A stretch of DNA of 64,000 nucleotides, from the NCBI RefSeq assembly GCF_039529295.1, contig NZ_BAAAMN010000041.1, forward strand, positions 62,001-126,000, given 5' to 3'. This stretch comes from Yaniella flava (GTDB lineage Bacteria; Actinomycetota; Actinomycetes; Actinomycetales; Micrococcaceae). A program made the position numbers and the translations under genes. Below are positions 52,413-61,123 of the stretch, piece by piece; positions within the stretch are counted from its first letter, which is position 1; each line of letters starts with the position of its first letter. The notes beneath the pieces were generated by a model that searched no databases, had not been told where the DNA came from, and saw only the letters and a program-made list of their open reading frames with translations.

Positions 52413-53008
52413 TTATTGGCCTCTTTGCGTGCGGTACGGGCAGCCTTGCGCGCAGCCTTCCGCTCTTCCTTCGCAGCTTCACGCGCGGTTTCGAGAGCTT
52501 TGTGCTGTTCGTCCCGTGCATCGTGAATTGCTTCGACCTTCTGGTCTTTTGCCTCGTGAATCTTTTCCACACGACGCTTCGCAGACTTCTTGCGGCGCGA
52601 TGTGGTGTTGAGCAGTGAATCCACGATCATGGACGCACCAGCGCCGAGCATCCACACGTCTTTGGCAACCGCGGTGCCATCCTGCGTGGGACGCACGCCG
52701 TCTTCTTGGGTCATGCCCGGAGTGTTCAAGTACATGTTGAGCATACCGGCAGAAAACGCAGTCAGTGCCGAACCAGACAACCAGCCCGGAACTTTTGGGA
52801 TCAGCTGTGCAGCGCCGACACCAATTTCGGTGAAGGCAATGAACCGGCGGAATGCTGCGGGCGACATGTCAGCAAGCATCGGCACGCCATTCGACGCCAT
52901 CTGCTGCAGTCCTTCAGCCTCTTCTTCCGAGAGACTAAGCTTTGAGATACCGGAGTTCAGCACGAACGCACCGGTGGTCAAACGTATCGGCAACTGAGCC
53001 AAGCTCAT
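52403..53008 (-). CDS. DoxX-like membrane protein with an 11-residue-repeat basic tail
   Basis: 201 residues from ATG 53008, preceded by AAGGAAG; the open frame upstream runs antisense to trmB and is rejected. Residues about 1-130 hold several hydrophobic helices in a DoxX-like pattern (PIRLTTGAFVLNSGISKL, IAFTEIGVGAAQLIP, MLGAGASMIVDSLL). After RRKKSAKRR, the last 55 residues split into five exact 11-residue units, such as VEKIHEAKDQK and VEAIHDARDEQ, each with Ala at position 7. This implies a long amphipathic, charged helix. Function is not known. Confidence 0.72.
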   Translation of the reverse strand: MSLAQLPIRLTTGAFVLNSGISKLSLSEEEAEGLQQMASNGVPMLADMSPAAFRRFIAFTEIGVGAAQLIPKVPGWLSGSALTAFSAGMLNMYLNTPGMTQEDGVRPTQDGTAVAKDVWMLGAGASMIVDSLLNTTSRRKKSAKRRVEKIHEAKDQKVEAIHDARDEQHKALETAREAAKEERKAARKAARTARKEANKAA

Positions 53009-53251
53009 AAGTCTTCCTTCCATTCGGGACTCGTCGTCCTTAACTGTAATACTTTCAACGCCAATTCCAATACGTTCGAGGAGCGCTACAAAACTCCACA
53101 CCAAGAATTGCCGCGGGTAACCTTCCGAAACCGACACGGAATTCGTGGCGCTGAGCGCCAGTGGATTACGATGGCGGTGCACCACCACGCCCGTTGTGGC
53201 CTCCTGCCGACGGGTGACCACGCCGTCCGACCCCGAAACGTTTCTGATTTT

Positions 53252-54196
53252 ATGCCTGCACACAACCACCACGACGCGCCCGAGCACTCGAGCACACAGC
53301 CACCGAGCGGTGACGACCCGACCGGTCAACCGTCGGCTACGCAACCGGTGCCAGCGGGATATCAAAAAGTCGAGACCCGCGATGGCGTCAAGATTGTCCG
53401 TGATGCTCCGGTTTCGTTCGTACGGCGCGAACTGGCGATGTCGGCGAACCGGCAGCGCCTGTGGCAAGACCACACCGGCACCACCATATTGCCGGTGTCG
53501 CGGTTGTTCGGCCAAACATCGGTGGCACCACAATCGCAACTGAATATTACTGAAACCTGGGGCCACGACGCCCCGCTCATCATCGATATTGGTGTGGGGC
53601 ACGGCGAGTCGACATTCGCCGGCGCAACAGCCCACCCCGACAAGAACTTTTTGGCCGTCGAAGTGTATCGCCCTGGGCTGGCCAAACTCTTGGATCGCGT
53701 AGATTCCGAAAACGTCACCAACATTCGCATGGTGGAGGCCAACGCCCCCGAGGTGCTGGACCATATGGTGCCAGAACATGCCGCCGCGGAAGTCTGGGTT
53801 TTCTTCTCCGACCCCTGGCCCAAGACCCGATACCACAAGCGTCGCCTCATCCAGCCAAAATTCTTAGACCGCGTGGCCCGGGTGCTGCAAATCGGCGGGC
53901 TCATCCGGCTGGCCACCGACTGGTCACATTACGCGATGCAAATGCGTGACACCTTGGACGCTCATCCAGCATTCAAAAATCTGCACCCTTCTCGACTGGC
54001 CGGTAAGACGTCACCGTTGACGCTGGCGCGCTTGCACGGCACCGATGACGGAACGCCCCTGTCCGAAGCTGAAGCACTCGATGCGATCGGTGGGTGGGCG
54101 CCGCGCTTCGAAACCCGGCCGGTCACCAGTTTTGAGGCCAAAGCCCAGCGCGCCGGACGATACATTTTCGACCTGACCTACCAGCGCACAGACTAG
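53252..54196 (+). CDS. trmB: tRNA (guanine-N7-)-methyltransferase
   Basis: 314 residues from ATG 53252; an ATG at 53170 is less likely. The conserved domain starts near residue 50. SAM site: IIDIGVGHGESTFAGA near 111-126. The catalytic motif FSDPWPKTRYHKRRL near 189-203 is the family hallmark. It methylates G46 of tRNA. It overlaps the glycerate kinase gene tail to tail by 4 nt. The N-terminal about 50 residues are His/Pro-rich and not conserved. Confidence 0.92.
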   Translation: MPAHNHHDAPEHSSTQPPSGDDPTGQPSATQPVPAGYQKVETRDGVKIVRDAPVSFVRRELAMSANRQRLWQDHTGTTILPVSRLFGQTSVAPQSQLNITETWGHDAPLIIDIGVGHGESTFAGATAHPDKNFLAVEVYRPGLAKLLDRVDSENVTNIRMVEANAPEVLDHMVPEHAAAEVWVFFSDPWPKTRYHKRRLIQPKFLDRVARVLQIGGLIRLATDWSHYAMQMRDTLDAHPAFKNLHPSRLAGKTSPLTLARLHGTDDGTPLSEAEALDAIGGWAPRFETRPVTSFEAKAQRAGRYIFDLTYQRTD

Positions 54197-55305
54197 CCAG
54201 CCGCTGCCAACCACGTGCGCAACACGTTTTCTGCGGTGTCTGCCAGGTTCTGTGCGGTATTTGCGAGCGCGGATGCTAAGCCCTGTGGTCTCGGCGTGAT
54301 CCCATAGATCGCGGTAATCCCGTGGTCGTAACAAGCCTGGGCGCCGTCACCAATGGAACCGACAATTGCGATCACTGGTTTGTCCGTACGACGGGCTACC
54401 CCGACGGGCACCTTGCCAGCGAGCGACTGTCCATCCAGTTGCCCTTCGCCGGTGACAATGAGATCGGCGGATCGCGCCCGCGCATCAAAATCCACAGCGT
54501 CAAGGATCGCATCGATACCAGGTTGCAACGTGGCACCAAAGAAGGCGTGCATGCCCGCGGCAAAACCACCCGCGGCTCCCCCGCCCACAAGCTCGGTGAC
54601 GTCGACACCTACGTCACGGGCGATGATGTCGGCAGCATGCGCCGCACCGGCTTCGAGCCGGTGTACCATTGGCGTATCGGCACCCTTTTGGGGTGCGAAA
54701 ACCGCTGCGGCCCCTGCGTCGCCCAATAACGGGTTGTCGATATCGGTCATCACGGTGATATCGATGGCCCCCAGCATCGCAGAAGTGTCGATCCGAGCGA
54801 TGCGGCCCAGGGTCGCCCCGGTCGGGATAAAACTCGTACCGGCATCGTCCAAGAATGTCACGCCGCACGCAGCGGCTGCCCCACACCCCAGATCGTTGGT
54901 CGCCGATCCGCCGGCGCCAATCGTGAGCCGCCGATCAGCCAGGGCGGCGATGAGCTCCCCAACCCCATAGGTGGTTGTGGTTTCAGGGTTCGGGTGCTCG
55001 GTCAACGGCAGCCCCGCGGCAGCAGCCATTTCAACTACCGCACCGTCCTCAATGAGGCCGTACGCGGCGGTCACCGGCTTGTGTTCTGGGCCCGTCACCT
55101 CGAGGGTATGGTGACTGCCATTGGCAGCTGCAATCAGCGCGTCCACGGTACCTTCGCCGCCATCTGCCATCGGGATCGCACAAATTTCGGCATCGGGTGC
55201 AGCACGCCGCAGTCCCTTGCTCAAAGCCTCAGCCACTTGCACGGAATTCAGCGACCCCTTGAAAGAGTCCGGCACCAAGACGATATTCAAATCACGTGCG
55301 GTCAT
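54193..55305 (-). CDS. Glycerate kinase (GlxK/GarK family)
   Basis: 370 residues from ATG 55305, which overlaps the GntP-permease stop by 4 nt (ATGA). Family motifs: IVLVPDSFKGSLNSVQVAEAL near 8-28, PMADGGEGTVDAL near 47, TIGAGGSATNDLGCG near 127-141, and EGQLDGQSLAGKVPVGVA near 290. It phosphorylates D-glycerate at O-2 or O-3. Being coupled to a transporter of the GntP family suggests that imported glycerate is the substrate. Confidence 0.92.
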   Translation of the reverse strand: MTARDLNIVLVPDSFKGSLNSVQVAEALSKGLRRAAPDAEICAIPMADGGEGTVDALIAAANGSHHTLEVTGPEHKPVTAAYGLIEDGAVVEMAAAAGLPLTEHPNPETTTTYGVGELIAALADRRLTIGAGGSATNDLGCGAAAACGVTFLDDAGTSFIPTGATLGRIARIDTSAMLGAIDITVMTDIDNPLLGDAGAAAVFAPQKGADTPMVHRLEAGAAHAADIIARDVGVDVTELVGGGAAGGFAAGMHAFFGATLQPGIDAILDAVDFDARARSADLIVTGEGQLDGQSLAGKVPVGVARRTDKPVIAIVGSIGDGAQACYDHGITAIYGITPRPQGLASALANTAQNLADTAENVLRTWLAAAG

Positions 55306-56684
55306 ACAAAGAGCCCCAGAACCCAGATGCAAATGATGGAGGTCACGCCCATGACACCCGTCGTCACTGTGTGGGTGCGATACCCCTCTTGTACGGTGAG
55401 GTTACCGAAGCGCGTCACCACCCAGAAATAGGAGTCGTTCGCGTGAGAAACCGTCATGGCACCAGCGGCGATCGCCATGACCGCCAGGGCTACTTCGATG
55501 TCGCTTTCCAATCCCAGCGTGCTCAGCAACGGTGCCACGATACCGGCCGTGGTTACCAGGGCGACGGTCGACGAACCCTGTGCGGTTTTGAGAATCGCCG
55601 AGACGATGAACGGGAAGAATAGACCGATCGAGGCGAAACCAGGCGCAATCTCGGTGATGTAGTCAATGAGCGGAGTTGCAGCAATGACCGTGCCCAGGGC
55701 ACTCCCCGCACCCGTGATGAACAAGATCGGGCCGGTCACACGCAGCGTATCTTCTGTGACGTCGAGCAGTTCGGACATGCGACGCTGTAGACCCAATAAG
55801 ATCAGTGCCATGAGCAGGCCCAGCGTCAACGCGATGACCGGGATGCCGAAGAATTCGAAGAGTTCAGCGCTAAAGCCCTGCCAGCCGGCCATCGTGACGA
55901 CCGAGCCGATCGCCATTGCTAGAATCGGCACCAGGATCGGCAAAAACGACAACAACTTGCCCGGTAACCGACCGTAGGAGGCCCGTAAGGCTTCGTATTC
56001 GGCTTCCACATCGTCGGAGGTCATCTCTTGGTCTTCCGGGGTGGTGACCCGTTTACCCAACCACGACGACATGAAATACGCGACGATCAGCGCCGGAATA
56101 GACACCAGCAGCCCCATCCCGATGACCAAAATGAGGTTGTCTTCCAACCCCAATGTGGTGGCTGCTGCAATCGGTCCGGGGGTTGGTGGAACAAAGACGT
56201 GTGAAATGTACAGTCCCGACGCCAGCGCTACGGTCATCGATGCCGACGCCGTCGCCGTTCGGCGCACCAGTGCACGACGAATAGGGTTTAACACGACGAA
56301 CCCTGAGTCACAGAACACCGCAATCGAGACAACGAAACCCATCAGCTGGGTGGCCAGGACCGGGAAGCGTTTGCCAACGGTGTTGACCAACGCATCGGCC
56401 ATTTGAAAGCCGCCACCGGTCTTTTCCAAAATGAGCCCGATGAGCGCGCCCAAGATGATGACGATACCGATGGACGTAAAGATGCCGGAAAAGCCGTCTC
56501 CGATGACGGTGGCGATGCCGGGTGTTTCCTCGCCCTGGTCGGTGAGCGGAATACCTCCGATAAGTCCCAGTGCCAACGCAATGGACAAAATTGCCAAGAA
56601 CGGGTGGACCCGCCACTTTGAAATCATCAAAATCATCACCACGATGGCGATGAAAAAGGTTATGAGTAATCCAAGACCGCCCAC
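55302..56684 (-). CDS. GntP-family permease (likely glycerate or related sugar acid)
   Basis: 460 residues from GTG 56684 with GGAGG 6 nt upstream. Around 12 hydrophobic helices, with FVPPTPGPIAAATTLG near 165 and HANDSYFWVVTRFG near 418, both GntP-family signatures. Relatives take up gluconate, but members paired with glycerate kinases usually carry D-glycerate. The 4-nt overlap with the kinase makes glycerate the favoured substrate. Confidence 0.87.
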   Translation of the reverse strand: MGGLGLLITFFIAIVVMILMISKWRVHPFLAILSIALALGLIGGIPLTDQGEETPGIATVIGDGFSGIFTSIGIVIILGALIGLILEKTGGGFQMADALVNTVGKRFPVLATQLMGFVVSIAVFCDSGFVVLNPIRRALVRRTATASASMTVALASGLYISHVFVPPTPGPIAAATTLGLEDNLILVIGMGLLVSIPALIVAYFMSSWLGKRVTTPEDQEMTSDDVEAEYEALRASYGRLPGKLLSFLPILVPILAMAIGSVVTMAGWQGFSAELFEFFGIPVIALTLGLLMALILLGLQRRMSELLDVTEDTLRVTGPILFITGAGSALGTVIAATPLIDYITEIAPGFASIGLFFPFIVSAILKTAQGSSTVALVTTAGIVAPLLSTLGLESDIEVALAVMAIAAGAMTVSHANDSYFWVVTRFGNLTVQEGYRTHTVTTGVMGVTSIICIWVLGLFV

Positions 56685-56782
56685 GGCATGCCTCCGAATC
56701 GCTGAGAACGTATACGACGTCCATCATAAGCACGATCGCCGCCAGTGAACAGTACGTCTGCAGCAGGGGCCTGTGTGTCTCG

Positions 56783-57319
56783 TTATCGGGGCAGGGCGAA
56801 CCTCGGTTGATTCAGCGCGTAGCGCGGTTTTGACTGCTCGAGTGCGAACATGACGGCTTCTTCGACACGTCGGCGGTCGAATCGTTGACGGCGTCGCTGT
56901 TCGCGATGCAGCCCGTGCGCTTCGAAATCGTCAGACGGGTCGGATGCGCTGGGTCCGTGAATGTTTGTGGTGACGCCCGTGGATCCGGCAGTAAAGGTTC
57001 TCGAGAATGAGACGTGAGAGCGCATCACCGCAATCTGGTCGACGAGCTCACCCACCGTATCGCGGAGTTGGTCGACTTCGACTTCCAATTCCACGATACG
57101 ACGGATGCCCTCGAGCGATACACCGTCCCGCGACAATCCCTGAACCCGACGCAGTAGTCGAACGTCTTCGGCTGAATACCGGCGTTGGCCTCCGGCTTGC
57201 CGCGTCGGCACCACCAGCCCCATGCGGTCATATTGCCGCAGGGTTTGGGGGTGCATATCGGCGAGCTGGGCCGCCACCGAAATGACGTAGATGGGATCGT
57301 GTTGGTGACGGTGGACCAT
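56783..57319 (-). CDS. hspR: Heat-shock repressor HspR (MerR family)
   Basis: 178 residues. The MerR-type winged helix IYVISVAAQLADMHPQTLRQYDRMGLV is near 10-36, followed by RRYSAEDVRLLRRVQ and a coiled-coil dimer region near 60-95. The C-terminal about 80 residues are His/Arg-rich. HspR represses the dnaK operon and clpB by binding HAIR sites, helped by DnaK. The start shares one base with the dnaJ stop (TAATG), so hspR is the last gene of its own operon. HAIR sites lie at 60921-60941 and 50002-50022. Confidence 0.95.
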   Translation of the reverse strand: MVHRHQHDPIYVISVAAQLADMHPQTLRQYDRMGLVVPTRQAGGQRRYSAEDVRLLRRVQGLSRDGVSLEGIRRIVELEVEVDQLRDTVGELVDQIAVMRSHVSFSRTFTAGSTGVTTNIHGPSASDPSDDFEAHGLHREQRRRQRFDRRRVEEAVMFALEQSKPRYALNQPRFALPR

Positions 57320-58266
57320 TACAACCTAGCTTTCTGTGCCAGTTCGGCCCGTGGATCGAAGTCTTCGGTTGCCGCCTGATATGCCTCGACCGCAGCTTTC
57401 GCCTCATCGGTAAGCTCTTCGGGCACCTCAATGACAAGTTCCACGAGCAGGTCACCGGCACGCTTCGAAGCTTTCACACCTCGGCCGCGCAACCGTAAAA
57501 CACGGCCTGACGATGACCCGGCGGGAACACCGATCTTCACGGAGCTCTCTAGTGTTGGTACTTCGATCGTAGTACCGAGTACCGCCTCGTCGAAAGATAT
57601 TGGCACCGCAACGCGAATATTGTCACCGTCGCGTTCGAACAGCGGATGTTTGGTGACCGAGACTTTAACCATGAGGTCGCCTCGTCCACCGGTGCCCTGT
57701 TGGCCTTTGCCTTTCGCGCGCACGGTTTGGCCGTCTTTCACACCTGCCGGGATACGCACCTCGTTGACCGCACCATAGCTTGTACTGACGTGCGTGGTCG
57801 TGCCACGAATCGAGTCAGCAAAACTGATGGTGACGGCCCCCTTGATGTTCGCACCTTTGGTCGGCGGCTGTTGGAAACCACCACCGAAGCCTTGGCCCCC
57901 ACCGAAGCCTCCGAACATATCGCCGAACCCGCCTTGTCGACCACCACCGGCCTGGCCGAAGAGACCCGAAAAGATATCTTCGAAACCGCCTTGCTGTCGA
58001 CCCGGGCCGGCACCAGTGAATCGCGCCCCGGACCCCATGGCACGCAACTGATCGTATTCTTGTCGCTGCTCAGGGTCGGACAGGACAGTATTAGCTTCTG
58101 TAATCTCTTTGAAACGTTGTTCGGCAGCTTCGTCGTTCGGGTTTGCGTCGGGGTGATACGTACGAGCGAGTTTTCGGTATGCCTTTTTGATCTCTTCGGC
58201 ACTGGCATCCTTGCTGACGCCTAACGTGGCGTAGAAATCTTTTTCTAGCCAATCTTGTGAGGCCAT
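57319..58266 (-). CDS. dnaJ: DnaJ-type chaperone without the zinc-binding domain
   Basis: 315 residues. J-domain with HPD near 37-39, a Gly/Phe-rich region near 80-130 (repeated GGFGD/GGF units), then the C-terminal substrate-binding domain with PAGVKDGQTVRAKGKGQQG near 175. There are no cysteines at all, so the four CxxCxGxG zinc repeats of classical DnaJ are absent. It stimulates DnaK ATPase. It lies in the dnaK operon between grpE and hspR. CbpA-like type II DnaJ is the closest description. Confidence 0.92.
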   Translation of the reverse strand: MASQDWLEKDFYATLGVSKDASAEEIKKAYRKLARTYHPDANPNDEAAEQRFKEITEANTVLSDPEQRQEYDQLRAMGSGARFTGAGPGRQQGGFEDIFSGLFGQAGGGRQGGFGDMFGGFGGGQGFGGGFQQPPTKGANIKGAVTISFADSIRGTTTHVSTSYGAVNEVRIPAGVKDGQTVRAKGKGQQGTGGRGDLMVKVSVTKHPLFERDGDNIRVAVPISFDEAVLGTTIEVPTLESSVKIGVPAGSSSGRVLRLRGRGVKASKRAGDLLVELVIEVPEELTDEAKAAVEAYQAATEDFDPRAELAQKARL

Positions 58267-58281
58267 GGAACCTCCTCTCTC

Positions 58282-58950
58282 TTACTCGTCACCGGCAGAA
58301 ACCATCACCTGTGCAGCGCGCAAGACCCGGTCGTTGTACAGGTAGCCATTACGGAACACTTGCACAATGTGCTCTTCGGCAATCTCGGTCGATGGCTGAC
58401 GCAGCATAGCTTCGTGGTGGGTCGGATCAAATGGTTCGCCAACCAGGGCGGCACCATCATGCTTGACGAGCCCAATGCCCTCGAGCGTTTCGATGAGCTT
58501 CCGTGCGATGGCAGCGAACGGACCATCGAGATCGCCTGCTTTATCGGCGGCATCGATGTCGTCAAGCACCGGGAGCATCGAATCGAGCATCGAAAAGTTC
58601 GCGTTATCTTTGGCCACGTGACGGTCGCGTTCAACACGACGACGATAGTTCACGAACTCGGCCTGCAGGCGTTGCAGATCTTCGCGCAGCGCCGCGGCTT
58701 CATCACCGGCTGATGCGGCTTCGGTCTCGGGCTCTTCGTCGGCGTCTGTGGGTGCAGAATTGAGAATGTCTTCAACCTGGGACAGTGGGTCTGCGTGGTC
58801 CGAGGCGTCCGCAGCATCCTCAGGTGCCTCGGCTTCGTCGGCTACCTGCTGGTCCTGGTCGCGGAGTTCTCCGGTTTCTGGGTCTATGCGACGTTTATCG
58901 GTGAAACGGATCGGGTCTTCGTGTTCTTCATGATTCGGCTGATCGGTCAT
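58282..58950 (-). CDS. grpE: Nucleotide exchange factor GrpE
   Basis: 222 residues from ATG 58950. An acidic, unconserved N-terminal about 80 residues precede the coiled coil (LREDLQRLQAEFVNYRRRVERDR near 88-110) and the C-terminal beta-domain (GEPFDPTHHEAMLRQ near 165). It releases ADP from DnaK. Operon order on the minus strand: dnaK, grpE, dnaJ, hspR. The ribosome site may lie partly in the adjacent run of Ns. Confidence 0.93.
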   Translation of the reverse strand: MTDQPNHEEHEDPIRFTDKRRIDPETGELRDQDQQVADEAEAPEDAADASDHADPLSQVEDILNSAPTDADEEPETEAASAGDEAAALREDLQRLQAEFVNYRRRVERDRHVAKDNANFSMLDSMLPVLDDIDAADKAGDLDGPFAAIARKLIETLEGIGLVKHDGAALVGEPFDPTHHEAMLRQPSTEIAEEHIVQVFRNGYLYNDRVLRAAQVMVSAGDE

Positions 58951-58956
58951 TGTATA

Positions 58957-58991
58957 NNNNNNNNNNNNNNNNNNNNNNNNNNNNNNNNNNN
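58957..58991. other. Assembly gap (35 Ns) between dnaK and grpE
   Basis: The gap of 35 undetermined bases is directly upstream of grpE on the minus strand. Sequence next to it on the dnaK side reads ACCGAGGCCGG on the minus strand, which looks like the start of a GC-rich hairpin. The true length of the gap is unknown. An apparent open frame running through the Ns is an artefact. Confidence 0.98.
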
Positions 58992-59029
58992 CCGGCCTCG
59001 GTAGTGAACTATTGAAGTGGACGTGAAGG

Positions 59030-60883
59030 CTATTTCTTGGCGTCTTCTTCGTCTTCGTCAATGACTTCAGCATCAACGATGTCTTCGTCCTCTTGCGCGG
59101 CATCAGCTGCTGCGCCGTCCTGTTCGGACTGTGCGTAGAGGGCTTCACCGATCTTGGTTTGGGACTGCTGCAGTTTGTCGAATGCGGCCTGGACTTCCTC
59201 GTCGTTGTCCTGCTTCTCAAGGGCTTCCTTGAGTGCATCGACATCTGCCTGGACCTCAGTTTTGACGTCCCCTGGCAGTTTCTCGTCGTTCTCTTTGAGG
59301 AGTTTGTCTACCGAGAAGGCAGTAGTTTCAGCGGCGTTGCGGGCCTCTGCGGCTTCACGACGCTTCTTGTCTTCTTCAGCGTGCGCTTCGGCATCCTTGA
59401 CCATGCGGTCGATGTCCTCATCTGATAGCGAGGTACCGCCGGTGATGGTCATTGACTGTTCAGTACCGGTCGAGCCGTCCTTTGCAGAAACGTGGACGAT
59501 ACCGTTGGCGTCAATGTCGAAGGTGACTTCAATCTGTGGCATACCGCGAGGCGCAGGCGCAATACCGGTCAACTGGAAGTTCCCCAGTGGCTTGTTATCC
59601 GCGGTGAATTCGCGCTCCCCTTGGAATACCTGGATATCCACGGATGGCTGGTTGTCATCGGCGGTGGTAAAGGTTTCGGAACGCTTGGTTGGGATAGCCG
59701 TGTTGCGCTCAATCAGCTTGGCCATGACACCGCCCTTGGTTTCGATACCCAAGGACAACGGGGTGACGTCAATCAGCAGCACGTCCTTGCGCTCACCGGC
59801 CAACACGCCGGCCTGAATGGCAGCGCCCACGGAGACAACCTCGTCCGGGTTGACACCCTTATTAGGCTCTTTACCGCCGGCCATTTTTTCGACCAGTTCG
59901 GACACGGCAGGCATACGAGTCGAACCGCCCACGAGCACAACGTGGTCAATGTCAGAAACCGAAACACCAGCTTCTTTAATGACGTCTTCGAATGGACGAC
60001 GGGTGCGATCCAGCAGATCCGAGGTCATGTCCTCAAACTTGGCGCGCGACAGGTGCTCATCCAAGTGCACCGGACCATCTTCGGTGACGGACAGGTACTG
60101 CAGGGAAATATTGGTTGAGGTTGCCGAAGACAGTTCCTTCTTGGCCTGCTCAGCGGCTTCGTGCAGACGCTTCAGCGCAATTTTGTCCTTGGAAAGGTCG
60201 GCACCGGAAGCCTTGGCCTGTTCCAGCAGCCAATTGACGATAGCCTGATCCCAGTCGTCGCCACCCAGACGGTTGTCACCGGCCGTGGAGCGCACCTGAA
60301 TGGTCGAGAAATCGTCGTCGTCCTTACCAACTTCCAGCAGCGAAACGTCGAAGGTACCGCCACCGAGGTCGAAGACGAGAATCGTTTCGTCTTCTTTACC
60401 GCGTTCCAGACCATAAGCCAGGGCGGCCGAGGTTGGTTCGTTGATAATGCGGGAAACATTCAGTCCCGCGATTTCGCCGGCCTCTTTGGTGGCCTGACGC
60501 TCAGCGTCATTGAAGTAAGCCGGTACCGTGATCACTGCATCGGTGACGTCTTCGCCGAGGTATTCTTCAGCATCGTGCTTGAGTTTCATCAAGATGCGAG
60601 CGGAAATTTCCTGGGCGGTGTATGACTTCTCGTCAACTTCTATTTTCCAGTCGGTACCCATATGGCGCTTCACCGAGGAGATGGTGCGCTCTGGGTTATT
60701 GACGGCCTGACGCTTAGCAATATCACCGGTCAGGACTTCGCCGTCCTCACCTTTGGCGAATGCAACGACCGATGGCGTGGTGCGTGCACCTTCGGCGTTG
60801 GCGATAACCGTTGGGTCGCCACCTTCCAGAACGGCAACAACCGAGTTGGTGGTGCCCAAGTCAATACCTACAGCACGTGACAT
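59030..60883 (-). CDS. dnaK: Molecular chaperone DnaK (Hsp70)
   Basis: 617 residues. The ATPase domain opens with GIDLGTTNSVVAVLEGG at 6-22, FDLGGGTFDVSLLEVG near 172 and VVLVGGSTRMPAV near 310. The substrate-binding domain starts near 365 and ends in an acidic Asp/Glu-rich tail (EDEDIVDAEVIDEDEEDAKK). First gene of the operon dnaK-grpE-dnaJ-hspR. A HAIR element lies 38 nt upstream. Confidence 0.98.
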   Translation of the reverse strand: MSRAVGIDLGTTNSVVAVLEGGDPTVIANAEGARTTPSVVAFAKGEDGEVLTGDIAKRQAVNNPERTISSVKRHMGTDWKIEVDEKSYTAQEISARILMKLKHDAEEYLGEDVTDAVITVPAYFNDAERQATKEAGEIAGLNVSRIINEPTSAALAYGLERGKEDETILVFDLGGGTFDVSLLEVGKDDDDFSTIQVRSTAGDNRLGGDDWDQAIVNWLLEQAKASGADLSKDKIALKRLHEAAEQAKKELSSATSTNISLQYLSVTEDGPVHLDEHLSRAKFEDMTSDLLDRTRRPFEDVIKEAGVSVSDIDHVVLVGGSTRMPAVSELVEKMAGGKEPNKGVNPDEVVSVGAAIQAGVLAGERKDVLLIDVTPLSLGIETKGGVMAKLIERNTAIPTKRSETFTTADDNQPSVDIQVFQGEREFTADNKPLGNFQLTGIAPAPRGMPQIEVTFDIDANGIVHVSAKDGSTGTEQSMTITGGTSLSDEDIDRMVKDAEAHAEEDKKRREAAEARNAAETTAFSVDKLLKENDEKLPGDVKTEVQADVDALKEALEKQDNDEEVQAAFDKLQQSQTKIGEALYAQSEQDGAAADAAQEDEDIVDAEVIDEDEEDAKK

Positions 60884-60920
60884 ACGTAAATCCTTTCGCT
60901 AAAACTTCTCTTGTTAGCTC

Positions 60921-60941
60921 CTTGAGCTATCTACACTCAAG
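60921..60941. promoter_or_regulatory. HAIR element (HspR operator) upstream of dnaK
   Basis: CTTGAGC-TATCTAC-ACTCAAG; 13 of 14 arm bases match the HspR consensus CTTGAGT-N7-ACTCAAG. It is 38 nt upstream of the dnaK start, with a minus-strand TTGACA near 60963-60968. Confidence 0.9.
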
Positions 60942-61111
60942 GTGCCATATATGTTGAGCCGCTGTCAAATAAACATGAGCGATGCTGACTCAACTTTTCT
61001 TCTGTCTAGTACAGCGCTGCGACTCGGATATTTATTCCGACTTCGAGGCGACCAGATTGTGATGCTGACTACACAAAACACCATCTCGCCCCGCGTGGAA
61101 GCGTTTGTCGC

Positions 61112-61117
61112 TAGCAT
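61112..61117 (+). promoter_or_regulatory. Predicted -10 box for a leaderless kinase message
   Basis: TAGCAT then 6 nt to ATG 61124. No ribosome site is visible between them. Confidence 0.45.
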
Positions 61118-61123
61118 TGAGTC

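Noticed and set aside
53009..53836. Long upstream extension of the DoxX-like gene
   Set aside because: It runs antisense through trmB; ATG 53008 with AAGGAAG is a much better start.
58282..59244. 320-codon open frame spanning the Ns upstream of grpE
   Set aside because: Read through undetermined bases and antisense/out-of-frame to dnaK; GrpE has its own ATG at 58950.
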